Source: Candidatus Neomicrothrix sp. UBA2983 (GTDB lineage Bacteria; Actinomycetota; Acidimicrobiia; Acidimicrobiales; MedAcidi-G1). From it: a DNA stretch of 15,776 nucleotides. The position numbers were made by a program, and so were the translations under genes. Below are positions 5,945 through 13,074 of this stretch, piece by piece. The stretch covers positions 31,205 through 46,980 of the forward strand of contig DEAL01000010.1 in NCBI GenBank assembly GCA_002346745.1. Reading direction: 5' to 3'. How positions within the stretch are numbered: position 1 is the stretch's first letter; each line of letters starts with the position of its first letter. The notes beneath the pieces were generated by a model. The model was not told where the DNA came from. It did no database searches and was given only the letters and a program-made list of their open reading frames with translations.

Positions 5945-5973
5945 GGGCCGGTCCGAATGCGGACCGGCCCTTT
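5945..5973 (+). terminator. Intrinsic terminator after tRNA-Glu
   Basis: GGGCCGGTCCG (5945-5955) and CGGACCGGCCC (5960-5970) form a perfect 11-bp stem with an AATG loop, followed by TTTGATT. The U-tract is short, as is common in high-GC actinobacteria. It separates the tRNA block from the next operon. The remainder of the gap, to 6110, shows no gene. Confidence 0.88.
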
Positions 5974-6110
5974 GATTGTCAAGGTCGGCGACGCGTTCTA
6001 GGCGGAGGTTTCGCCGCCGCACCGATCGTTCGGGCCGGCCAGCGTGATGCCTCAGCGCCTAGCGCCGGACCCCGTAGCAGGAGCTGCCGGCCCTTTGTTT
6101 ACGTTTCAAA

Positions 6111-6116
6111 TAGGCT
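6111..6116 (+). promoter_or_regulatory. -10 box TAGGCT of a likely leaderless promoter for the PLP-enzyme gene
   Basis: TAGGCT ends 7 nt before the ATG at 6124, and no ribosome binding site is present between them. It lies in a locally AT-rich stretch (6094-6119) that stands out from its surroundings. This is the likely promoter of the plus-strand catabolic genes. Confidence 0.45.
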
Positions 6117-6123
6117 TTGCCCC

Positions 6124-7110
6124 ATGGACCGAGAGGCTGACCAACCAGGCCGGGTCGCCGTCAATTCGGTCGTTGACCTCATCGGCAGTACTCCAGTCCT
6201 CCAGTTGGATCGACTGGTGTCCCATTGGGGGCTGCGGGGTCGGATCTTGTTGAAGTTGGAGATGTATAACCCGGGATTTAGTAAGAAGGACCGGGTGGCC
6301 CTCGAAATCGTGCGTGAGGCGAAGCGGAGCGGAGCACTTTCGCCGAATCAGACCGTGGTCGAGCTCACGAGCGGCAACACGGGAGCTGGGCTGGCTATCG
6401 TCTGTGGTGCACTCGGCCACCCCTTCGTCGCTGTGATGTCGAGCGGCAACAGCGTGGAGAGGGCGCGAATGATGGCGGCGCTGGGGGCGACGGTGGAGTT
6501 GGTGGACCAGGCACCGGGAGGTACGCCGGGCCAGGTGTCGGGAAGCGATCTGGCTCTCGTTGAGGCCAGGACGCAGGAAGTAGTGGACGAGGTTGGCGGA
6601 TTTCGGGCGGATCAGTTCACACTTGCCGGCAGCATCCGGGCGCACCAGCGTTGTACTGGGCCGGAATTCTGGTTCCAGAGTGGCGGAGACATCGACGCAT
6701 TCGTCGACTTTGTCGGTTCCGGCGGCTCTTTCACCGGAGTGATGCGTGCGTTCCGGGAACTCGGTGCAGCTGTCAGGGGCTACGTGGTTGAGCCCGCAAA
6801 TGCGGCGGCGTTGTCGGGCGCCACCGTGACCGATCCGAATCATCGGATCCAAGGTGGCGGATACTCGGTCAGGGAACTGCCGCTTTTGGACCGGTCGCTG
6901 GTTGAGGGATACCTGACGGTCGAGGACGACGAGGTAATGGAGACGACCCGGATGCTCGCGCGCCTGGAAGGCGTCTTCGCAGGATTCTCGACCGGCGCTA
7001 ATGTTGCGGCTGCTCTGGAAGTGCTGGGCGGTTCGTCGAACGACTGCACGGTGGCTGCTTTGGCTTGCGACAGCGGCCTGAAGTATCTCTCCACCGACCT
7101 CTACCAGTGA
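6124..7110 (+). CDS. PLP-dependent enzyme of the cysteine synthase / cystathionine beta-synthase fold
   Basis: A 328-residue fold-type II PLP enzyme. Visible hallmarks are LIGSTPVLQLDRL (19-31), the lysine motif NPGFSKKDRVA (49-59; K55 aligns with the Schiff-base lysine of NPGGSVKDR), TSGNTGAGLA (82-91), the phosphate-binding glycine loop GSGGSFTG (198-205), AGFSTGANVAAAL (286-298) and the ending CDSGLKYLSTDLYQ (315-328), which closely resembles that of O-acetylserine sulfhydrylases. All catalytic elements are intact. Loops differ from true CysK: GF replaces GG before the serine, and RIQGGGY replaces the usual KIQGIG at 241-247. The family catalyses beta-elimination or beta-replacement on amino acids. 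The neighbours are a KDPG-type aldolase and a KDG-type kinase, with no sulfur genes, so an ammonia-lyase role on an amino-sugar acid is a reasonable inference. Cysteine synthase or another beta-replacement activity remains possible. Transcription is probably leaderless. Confidence 0.85.
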   Translation: MDREADQPGRVAVNSVVDLIGSTPVLQLDRLVSHWGLRGRILLKLEMYNPGFSKKDRVALEIVREAKRSGALSPNQTVVELTSGNTGAGLAIVCGALGHPFVAVMSSGNSVERARMMAALGATVELVDQAPGGTPGQVSGSDLALVEARTQEVVDEVGGFRADQFTLAGSIRAHQRCTGPEFWFQSGGDIDAFVDFVGSGGSFTGVMRAFRELGAAVRGYVVEPANAAALSGATVTDPNHRIQGGGYSVRELPLLDRSLVEGYLTVEDDEVMETTRMLARLEGVFAGFSTGANVAAALEVLGGSSNDCTVAALACDSGLKYLSTDLYQ

Positions 7111-7259
7111 ATGGCTGGTCCGTGGGTCAGAGGCTCCAAGGCCCTCGGAGGCCGAAAGTCAGAATCGATTGTGCGAAAGATGGCGCTGCAGTGAATGACG
7201 CACCGGTACCCCTGGCGGAATCAGGAAGGTAGTGGACAATTCGAGCCGGGAGGCCGGTT

Positions 7260-7907
7260 GTGACGGAAGTTAGTTCGGACGGAGCGCACCTTCTGCAGGT
7301 GCTGGCAGAAGTGCCCGTGGTTGCCGTGTTGCGACACTGCCCGATCCAGCACGTACAGAGGGTTGCCGAGACCACACTCGAGCAGGGAGTCCGGGTGATC
7401 GAGGTGACGTTGGATGGAAAGGATGCGCTCCACCAGATCGAACTCCTGGCGGACGCTCTGCCCGAAGCGATTTTGGGTGCCGGAACCGTACGGCGGGTGG
7501 AACAGGTGGGAGCGGCTGTCAGTGCGGGTGCGCAGTACCTCCTGTCGCCCGCAACGCACGCCGGCGTTCTCGGGGAAGCTGAACGCTTGGACGTTCCTTT
7601 CGTTCCGGGAGCATCGACGGCAACGGAGATCGAGCGTGCGATGGACCTGGGCGCCCTAGCAGTGAAAGTGTTCCCGGCCGAGCAGCTGGGAGGCCCTGCA
7701 TACCTCGGCGCCCTCCGGGCGCCGCTCCATGGGATCCCGTTGCTGCCCAGCGGAGGCGTCGATGCGACGAATGCAGCGGACTACATGGAAGCGGGCGCCA
7801 TAGGACTGATCGTCGGAGGCCAGATCTTCTCCCGGCAGTCGATGACTCGTGGAGACGACAGGGCTATCTCCGAAGCCCTGAGGGGCCTGCTCGAGGTTCT
7901 GGCATGA
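7260..7907 (+). CDS. KDPG/KHG-family aldolase (Eda-like)
   Basis: A 215-residue class I aldolase of the 2-keto-3-deoxy-6-phosphogluconate / 4-hydroxy-2-oxoglutarate family, which cleaves 2-keto-3-deoxy acids to pyruvate and an aldehyde. The start is GTG at 7260, with GGGAGG at 7248-7253. Motifs are VVAVLRHCP (20-28), RVIEVTL with the general-base glutamate E48, GAGTV (73-77), SPATH (96-100), PGAST (116-120), VKVFPAEQLGG with the Schiff-base lysine K136 (135-145), and LLPSGGV (161-167). Compared with E. coli Eda, the arginine after EVTL is Asp52, the PTGG threonine is Ser164, and the late GGS reads GGQ (186-188); these sites contact the substrate in Eda, so specificity may be altered. It follows the PLP enzyme by 149 bp and overlaps the kinase gene by 4 nt, so kinase and aldolase are translationally coupled and probably sequential. 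Confidence 0.9.
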   Translation: MTEVSSDGAHLLQVLAEVPVVAVLRHCPIQHVQRVAETTLEQGVRVIEVTLDGKDALHQIELLADALPEAILGAGTVRRVEQVGAAVSAGAQYLLSPATHAGVLGEAERLDVPFVPGASTATEIERAMDLGALAVKVFPAEQLGGPAYLGALRAPLHGIPLLPSGGVDATNAADYMEAGAIGLIVGGQIFSRQSMTRGDDRAISEALRGLLEVLA

Positions 7908-8860
7908 GTGTCGAGGTCGTCACCATGGGTGAAGCACTCCTGCGCTTTTCGGTCCCACGCGGCACTCGACTCACCGAACTCTCTGATGTCTCCGTGTCCG
8001 TGGGTGGTGCTGAGTCCAACGTGGCGGTTGCCCTTGCTCGGATGGGCTGCTCGGCGGCGTGGATATCCGCCGTCCCCGACAATGCTCTCGGCCACCGAGT
8101 GAGGAACTGCCTTGGGTCCAATGGAGTGGACGTCCAACACGTGCAAGTCGTCCCGGAGGAGCGCATGGGTCTGTACTTCGTGGAACCGGGATCCTTCCCG
8201 CGTCCCACTCAGGTGGTCTACGACCGCAGGGACTCGGCTGTTACCCGGCTGGACCCCTCGGACATACCCTGGTCGATGGTGGAATCTGCGAAGGCAGTGC
8301 ACCTCAGCGGGATCACGCCCGCCCTGTCGGATTCCCTGCGGCAGTTGTCACTGGAATTCGTGGCGCGAGCTAGGGCAGCCGGCACTGCCGTCTGCGTGGA
8401 CGTCAACTACAGATCACTCCTGTGGGAGGTGGCGGAAGCGAGACCAGCACTTCTGGAACTCTGTTATGGCGCCGATCTGGTGATCTTGACGAAGGAGGAC
8501 GCAGGAGACGTCTTTGGCTTCAGCGGCGACCCGGAAGAACTCGTCCGACAGGCGAGAGACGCCTTCTCCTCCCGACGCGTGGCGGTGACCCTGGGGCCGG
8601 ACGGCGCAGTCCTCATAGAAGGAGACGAGGTGCTAAGAGAACCAGGCTACGAGGCCGAGGTTGTGGACCGGATCGGTAGTGGAGACGCTTTTGCAGCCGG
8701 CCTTGTGCTGGGGATGGTGAGGGGGGACGTCCCTGGGCACCTGCGGACGGCAGTCGCCATGGCGGTGTTGAAGTTGGGCATCCAGGGCGACCACCTGGTC
8801 GCCGGCCCGGAAGAGGTGGCGTCGATGCTGCGGGGCTCCCCACGTGAAGTGGGCAGGTGA
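7904..8860 (+). CDS. PfkB-family sugar kinase, 2-keto-3-deoxygluconate kinase type
   Basis: A 318-residue ribokinase-fold kinase. It shows TMGEALLRF (7-15), the glycine motif SVGGAESNVAVALARMG (32-48), VYDRRDSAVTRL (105-116; compare the YYR..SA motif of KDG kinases), VDVNYRSLLW (165-174, the DxNxR-LW signature common in KdgK), TLGPDGA (229-235) and the PfkB second signature DRIGSGDAFAAGLVLG (255-270) with the catalytic base D261. These point to KDG kinase (KDG to KDPG) over fructokinase or ribokinase, although the PfkB family is promiscuous. The ATG lies within the aldolase stop region (ATGA, 7904-7907), a classic coupled pair. The product of one would be the substrate of the other, as in a semi-Entner-Doudoroff route. 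No regulator gene for this unit is in the window. Confidence 0.87.
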   Translation: MSVEVVTMGEALLRFSVPRGTRLTELSDVSVSVGGAESNVAVALARMGCSAAWISAVPDNALGHRVRNCLGSNGVDVQHVQVVPEERMGLYFVEPGSFPRPTQVVYDRRDSAVTRLDPSDIPWSMVESAKAVHLSGITPALSDSLRQLSLEFVARARAAGTAVCVDVNYRSLLWEVAEARPALLELCYGADLVILTKEDAGDVFGFSGDPEELVRQARDAFSSRRVAVTLGPDGAVLIEGDEVLREPGYEAEVVDRIGSGDAFAAGLVLGMVRGDVPGHLRTAVAMAVLKLGIQGDHLVAGPEEVASMLRGSPREVGR

Positions 8861-8897
8861 CACGGGGCGTCGGCTCGATCCCCGAACCCTGCAGGTC

Positions 8898-9887
8898 CTA
8901 TCGGCGGAGGGCCGGCAGAACCTCACTGCCCGTCAGGGAGATGAGGTCGTCGAGTCGTTCCGTTGGCAGGGGAAATAGGGCGACAGTGTCGGCGCCAGCT
9001 TCGCCGAATCCGAGGATCTTCTCGATGCACTCGTCAGGCGTACCCGCAATCGTCAGATCCTCGATCCATTGGTCGGGCATATACTCGGCGAAGGAGGCTG
9101 CCCCGTGTTCAGCGAGTAGGTCCTCGATCTCGGCGGAGTTGCCGTAGACGTCGGTCAGAGCGTTCGTTCCGTGAGACTTGTAGAAGCCGAGCGGCGCACG
9201 AACTGCGTCCCTGGCGGCCTGCGGATCGTGGTCAACGCAGTAGAGAGCGAAGACGGTTACGTGGTGGTGCCCAACTCCCGCGGATCCTCGGGCCCCCTCC
9301 TCGATCTGCTCCCTTGCCCAGCGAACGTAGTCGTGGCTTGCTGCCACGGAGAGCACCGTACCGTCGGCGATCTGTCCGGAGAGTTGGAGCATGTTGGGTC
9401 CACTCACGCCCATGTGAATGGGGGTGGGATGGTCTTCGGGGTATGTGAGGCTGACCTGGTCGAAGGTGAAAGTGCTGCCTTCCTGACTCAACGTCTCACC
9501 TGCCAACAGGGCCTTCACGGACTCCACGCACTCTTTCATGGCTGTCAGTGACGACCTCGGATGGAGGCCCATCTGGCGGATCCACGCAGGTACTCCTAGG
9601 CCGATTCCGGCAGTGAATCTCCCGGGATGGACTCGGGAGATCGTCGAGATCTCCATGGCGAGGAGGGCCGGATGCCGGACCACGGCGGAGACGATTCCCG
9701 TCGCCACGCGGATGTCCCTGGTGGCATCAAGGACCATCGTGGCGCCTGCGATGCCGCCCGTGAAGAAGTAGTCCTCGGCGAGCCAGACTTCGTCGAAACC
9801 GAGGGCTTCGGCGGATCGGGCACCACCGACGAGTTGCTCAGGGGCAATGGCACTTCCCATCACCAGGCCTATTGAAGGTCGTGGCAT
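8898..9887 (-). CDS. LLM-class F420-dependent oxidoreductase (luciferase-like TIM barrel)
   Basis: A 329-residue protein of the bacterial luciferase-like superfamily. Typical features are the N-terminal strand PSIGLVMGS, the GARSAEALGFDEVWLAEDYF segment (22-41), ATGIVSAVVRHPALLAMEISTIS (62-84), HPGRFTAGIGLGVPAW (87-102), the substrate-gate region, and IAGTPDECIEKILGFGEAGADTVALFP (about 282-308). In actinobacteria this subgroup usually uses F420; FMN forms exist. Members include methylene-H4MPT reductases and the F420-dependent glucose-6-phosphate dehydrogenase (Fgd), so a sugar oxidation role is possible here, but no substrate can be assigned. The ATG at 9887 is preceded by GGGAGA at a suitable distance. 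It ends 37 bp from the convergent kinase gene and is divergent from an NTF2-like gene, with only 37 bp between the two starts. Confidence 0.88.
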   Translation of the reverse strand: MPRPSIGLVMGSAIAPEQLVGGARSAEALGFDEVWLAEDYFFTGGIAGATMVLDATRDIRVATGIVSAVVRHPALLAMEISTISRVHPGRFTAGIGLGVPAWIRQMGLHPRSSLTAMKECVESVKALLAGETLSQEGSTFTFDQVSLTYPEDHPTPIHMGVSGPNMLQLSGQIADGTVLSVAASHDYVRWAREQIEEGARGSAGVGHHHVTVFALYCVDHDPQAARDAVRAPLGFYKSHGTNALTDVYGNSAEIEDLLAEHGAASFAEYMPDQWIEDLTIAGTPDECIEKILGFGEAGADTVALFPLPTERLDDLISLTGSEVLPALRR

Positions 9888-9924
9888 AATCGTCTCCCTA
9901 TCTTCTCTCTGGGGGTTGTTTCCG

Positions 9925-10308
9925 ATGGTGAACCGAGAAGGGCATGCGCTGGTTGCCAGTGTGGTTGAGGGCTACAACGCTAAGGACATCGGTCGCCTGG
10001 AGTCGCTCTACCACCCGGAAGCGAGCTACTGGAGCCCCCTCACCGACCTCTGCGAAGGTCGAGACGAGGTCATCGCCCACATTCGCGAACTCTTCGCGGC
10101 GCTGCCCGACGAACAGATGCGCGCCGAGGTGGTGGTGGCTGGGGGGAGCACCGTGGTGGCGGAGTTCGAGAGTCGCGGCTCTCCAGCCAACGGCGGGGAA
10201 TACAGGATCCGATTCACTGAGGTCTTCGAGTTAGAGGACGGACTCATCACGGCGGTCAAGGCCTACATTGATCCCGCCGAGGTGGAGGCCATCACGGACG
10301 CTCATTGA
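9925..10308 (+). CDS. NTF2-like / SnoaL-type small protein
   Basis: A 127-residue protein with the polyketide-cyclase-like NTF2 pattern: HALVASVVEGYNAKDIGRLESLYHPEASYWSPL (N-terminal helices, then the cone-forming strand), GRDEVIAHIRELFAALPDEQMRAEVVVAGGSTVVAEFESRG, then EYRIRFTEVFELEDGLITAVKAYIDPAE. The start chosen is ATG 9925, because further upstream the frame overlaps the divergent oxidoreductase start. A weak GGGGG run precedes it. Such proteins act as isomerases, hydrolases, dehydratases or binding domains; nothing here identifies a reaction. It shares a short divergent promoter region with the LLM oxidoreductase and its stop overlaps that of the converging transporter ATPase by 7 nt. 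Pairing with the oxidoreductase suggests joint action on one intermediate. Confidence 0.83.
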   Translation: MVNREGHALVASVVEGYNAKDIGRLESLYHPEASYWSPLTDLCEGRDEVIAHIRELFAALPDEQMRAEVVVAGGSTVVAEFESRGSPANGGEYRIRFTEVFELEDGLITAVKAYIDPAEVEAITDAH

Positions 10309-11240
10309 ACGGCGAAGCACTCGACCTGGCGGGAGGACCCCAGATTGGCCAGTGAGGGGGACTGCGTCCGGCAGGCCTCGTGTACCAGCGAGCATCGGTC
10401 TTGGAAGGAGCATCCGGTAGGTAGTTGTGTGGGGTTGGGGGTCTCGCCTTCCAGGATGATCCGCTCGGTGTCCTTCTTCGGGTCGAGGGTCGGGACTGCC
10501 GACAAGAGCGCCTTCGTGTATGGGTGCTTCGGGTCGTCGAAGAGTTGATTGGTCTCCGAGATCTCGACGATGCGCCCCAGATACATGACCGCCACCCGGT
10601 GTGCGATCCTGCGAACCGTGCTCAGGTCGTGGCTGATGAACAGGTAGGAGACCGAGTTGCTCTTCTGGATGTCTTTCAGCAGGGAGATGATTCGACTTCG
10701 AATCGACTGGTCGAGGCTCGAGGTGGGTTCGTCCAGCACGATTAGGTCCGGAGCGCTCATGAGCGCTCGGGCGATGGCTACGCGCTGTTGTTGGCCCCCC
10801 GACAGTTGGCCTGACCTCCTCGAGAGGTACTCCTCGCCGAGTCCCACGAGGCGGAGAGTCTCTCGGATGGACTCGGAGCTCGAAGCCCCGGCACTCTCGG
10901 ATGCGAGGAGCCGAGCCGGTTCTGACAGAGTGGTGGAGACCCGAAATCGCGGATTGAGGGATGACTGTGGATGCTGGAAGACCATCTGCACCCGTGACCG
11001 GTAGCGGGGCTCGTGGAGGCGTCCCGCGACATCCTCTCCACCGAAGAGAATCTGGCCCGATGTGGGAGCACTCAGCCCCACGATCATGCGGCCCAGCGTG
11101 GTCTTCCCGCATCCCGACTCGCCCACCAGTCCAAGTGTTTCGCCAGGTGCCAATTCCAGGTCAACGCCGCGCACGGCAGGGATCTCGTCGGCGCCGCGGC
11201 CGAAGGACTTGTGCAACTCCCTGACTTCGAGGAGGCTCAT
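10302..11240 (-). CDS. Dipeptide/oligopeptide-type ABC transporter ATPase (DppF/OppF)
   Basis: A 312-residue ATPase starting at ATG 11240. Its start overlaps the stop of the preceding ATPase gene as ATGA (11237-11240), so the internal Met is preferred to the longer open frame beginning at 11294. Features: Walker A GESGCGKTT (40-48), Q-loop MVFQHPQSSLNPR (87-98), signature LSGGQQQR (146-153), Walker B LIVLDEPTSSLD (166-177), switch His204 (FISHDLSTVR), and the C-terminal oligo_HPY region YTKALLSAVPTLD with the cysteine-rich GCSFQDRCSLVHEACR. It forms the second nucleotide-binding subunit, cytoplasmic, with the DppD-like partner and the two permeases. It is the last gene of the operon; its stop overlaps the NTF2-like gene stop tail to tail. 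Confidence 0.95.
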   Translation of the reverse strand: MSLLEVRELHKSFGRGADEIPAVRGVDLELAPGETLGLVGESGCGKTTLGRMIVGLSAPTSGQILFGGEDVAGRLHEPRYRSRVQMVFQHPQSSLNPRFRVSTTLSEPARLLASESAGASSSESIRETLRLVGLGEEYLSRRSGQLSGGQQQRVAIARALMSAPDLIVLDEPTSSLDQSIRSRIISLLKDIQKSNSVSYLFISHDLSTVRRIAHRVAVMYLGRIVEISETNQLFDDPKHPYTKALLSAVPTLDPKKDTERIILEGETPNPTQLPTGCSFQDRCSLVHEACRTQSPSLANLGSSRQVECFAVQ

Positions 11241-12172
11241 GACCGGTCCAAGGGGTGGGCGAAGCACGACAACCGATGGTCGTGTGCAATCCATTCGAGT
11301 GTTGGAAAGTCGTTGCAGCGGCTATGGGCCAGCAGACACCGGTGGCTGAAGCGGCATCCCCTGAGTGTGAAGTCGACGCCGATGTCCTCCACCCGGTGGT
11401 CGACCTCACGGACAATGGACTCGAGGAGGTATCGGGTGTAAGGGTGCTTCGACCCGTCCAGTAGGCGATCCGCGTGGAGTTCTTCCATTACCTGTCCGCC
11501 GTACATCACGGCGACGCGGTCCGCCATCTCGACGACTGCCCCCAGGTCGTGGGTGATGAAGACCACTCCGCAGCCGATCTCCGCCACGAGCGACTTGATC
11601 AACTCGAAGATCTGGGCCTGAACGGTCACGTCGAGTGCCGTGGTTGGCTCGTCGGCAATCAGCAGTCGGGGTCGGCAACTGACGGCCATGGCGATCATGA
11701 TCCGCTGGCACATTCCCCCGGAGAGTTGGTGCGGGTAACTCTTCGCGACCCGTTCGGGTCCCGGGATCCCGACGTAACCGATCATCTCGATGGCCGCCTC
11801 CAGTGCTGCCGAGCGATCCAGTTCTTGGTTGATCTGGATCGCTCGTGCCACCTGATTTCCCACCCTCATAGTGGGATTCAGCGCCCCCACTGGTTGTTGG
11901 AAGATCATCGAGATCTGGCCGACTTGCCGGTCGATCGAGCCGTCGGGGCGTGCCAAGTTTCTGCCGTCGATCCGCACTTCACCTGCGGTCTTGGTGACCC
12001 CGTGCGGTAGGAGTCCCATGACGGCCAGGGCGGCCATGGTCTTGCCGGAACCGGACTCACCCACCAATGCGAGGATTTCGCCGGGTTCGACGGAGAAGTC
12101 CACGTCGCGCAGGATGGGATACGGGCTGCCGGAGACCCCGACAGTGAGTCCGGTGGCCTCGAAGAGGCTCAC
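11237..12172 (-). CDS. Dipeptide/oligopeptide-type ABC transporter ATPase (DppD/OppD)
   Basis: A 311-residue ATPase. The start is taken as GTG 12172 (VSLFEATGLTVGV), which overlaps the permease stop as GTGA (12169-12172); 30 residues further upstream lie inside the permease gene and do not look like an ATPase. Features: Walker A GESGSGKT (38-45), Q-loop MIFQQPVGALNPTMRVG (89-105), signature LSGGMCQR (150-157; GM in place of GQ, as in many DppD proteins), Walker B LLIADEPTTALD (170-181), His208 in FITHDLG, and the C-terminal cysteine motif GCRFSHRCLLAHSRC. Powers import of a peptide- or oligosaccharide-like solute. The four-base overlaps on both sides show translational coupling. Confidence 0.94.
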   Translation of the reverse strand: MSLFEATGLTVGVSGSPYPILRDVDFSVEPGEILALVGESGSGKTMAALAVMGLLPHGVTKTAGEVRIDGRNLARPDGSIDRQVGQISMIFQQPVGALNPTMRVGNQVARAIQINQELDRSAALEAAIEMIGYVGIPGPERVAKSYPHQLSGGMCQRIMIAMAVSCRPRLLIADEPTTALDVTVQAQIFELIKSLVAEIGCGVVFITHDLGAVVEMADRVAVMYGGQVMEELHADRLLDGSKHPYTRYLLESIVREVDHRVEDIGVDFTLRGCRFSHRCLLAHSRCNDFPTLEWIAHDHRLSCFAHPLDRS

Positions 12173-13074
12173 GTGTTCGTTCCGGTCAGGTCGTCGCCTA
12201 TGAAATGGAATGCCATGACGGCGAGGACGATCATCCCGCCCGGGAATAGGGAGGTCCACCACTCGCCGGTGATGATGTCACCAGCACCTTCGCCGACCAT
12301 CACGCCCCATTCGGCCCTCGGCGGTTGGATCCCCACGCTCAGGAAGGCCAGACCGGCGACCGTGAGAACCGCCCATCCGGTCACGAGGGTGGCGGATACG
12401 AGCGCGGGTCGCAACGAGTTCGGCATGACGTGGCGAAAGGCGGTTCGGAAGGGACCGTTGCCGGCGAGCCGGGCCGCGTCCGCATATTCCTTTTCCCGTT
12501 CGACCAGTGCCTGCGCCCGGGTGAGCCGGATGAAGTACGGAACGTAGGCCGCAGCGACTGCGATCACGACGTTCAGGATCGATTCGTCGAGGGCTGCGAC
12601 GATTATGAGCGCCAGGACGAAGCCCGGAAACGCCAGCAGGATGTCGGTGAGGCGCATGACCATCTCATCGACCCGGCCACCGAAGTAGCCCGACACGACT
12701 CCCACCGCGGAACCGATGATCATGGCGACGAGCGCGATCACGATCCCTATCGAGAGGTCGAGGCGTGCGGCATGGACCGATCTGGCGAAGATGTCTCTTC
12801 CGTATTCGTCGGTGCCGAACCAGTGCTCGGTCGATGGGGGGGAGTACATGGCCGCGATATCGGTGCGAAGTGGGTCCCCGACGAAGTAGGGGCCGATGAC
12901 CGCTAGTCCTAGGAAGATGCTGAGGAGCATGACTCCTATCGTGAAGAGGGGGTTGTCCCTCATGTAGGCAAGCCAGCGACCCAGTCGGGTCTGTTCCTCG
13001 GGGACGTAGACGCGTTGAACGTCGAACCGGCGGGCGTCGTCGTCGCCCAATGGGGCCTCTCGAGGCCTGGTCAC
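12169..13074 (-). CDS. ABC transporter permease, DppC/OppC type
   Basis: A 301-residue inner-membrane subunit starting at GTG 13074, overlapping the DppB-like stop as GTGA (13071-13074). The cytoplasmic N-terminus (about 40 residues) is followed by the OppC_N segment NPLFTIGVMLLSIFLGLAVIG. Next comes the signature GTDEYGRDIFARSVHAARLDLSIG, then TM segments such as IVIALVAMIIGSAVGVVSGYFGG, ILLAFPGFVLALIIVAAL and LVTGWAVLTVAGLAFLSVG. The EAA coupling loop is at LTRAQALVEREKEYADAARLAG. Length and topology are normal for the DppC family. It forms the translocation pore with the DppB-like subunit. Confidence 0.95.
   Translation of the reverse strand: MTRPREAPLGDDDARRFDVQRVYVPEEQTRLGRWLAYMRDNPLFTIGVMLLSIFLGLAVIGPYFVGDPLRTDIAAMYSPPSTEHWFGTDEYGRDIFARSVHAARLDLSIGIVIALVAMIIGSAVGVVSGYFGGRVDEMVMRLTDILLAFPGFVLALIIVAALDESILNVVIAVAAAYVPYFIRLTRAQALVEREKEYADAARLAGNGPFRTAFRHVMPNSLRPALVSATLVTGWAVLTVAGLAFLSVGIQPPRAEWGVMVGEGAGDIITGEWWTSLFPGGMIVLAVMAFHFIGDDLTGTNT

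Noticed and set aside
7111..7259. Possible attenuator in the gap before the aldolase gene (GGCTCC...GGAGGCC)
   Set aside because: The stem is short and imperfect and no regulatory logic is visible.
10302..11294. Longer start (11294) for the DppF-like ATPase
   Set aside because: The extra 18 residues overlap the upstream ATPase gene. The ATG at 11240 makes a clean ATGA overlap and fits the family N-terminus.
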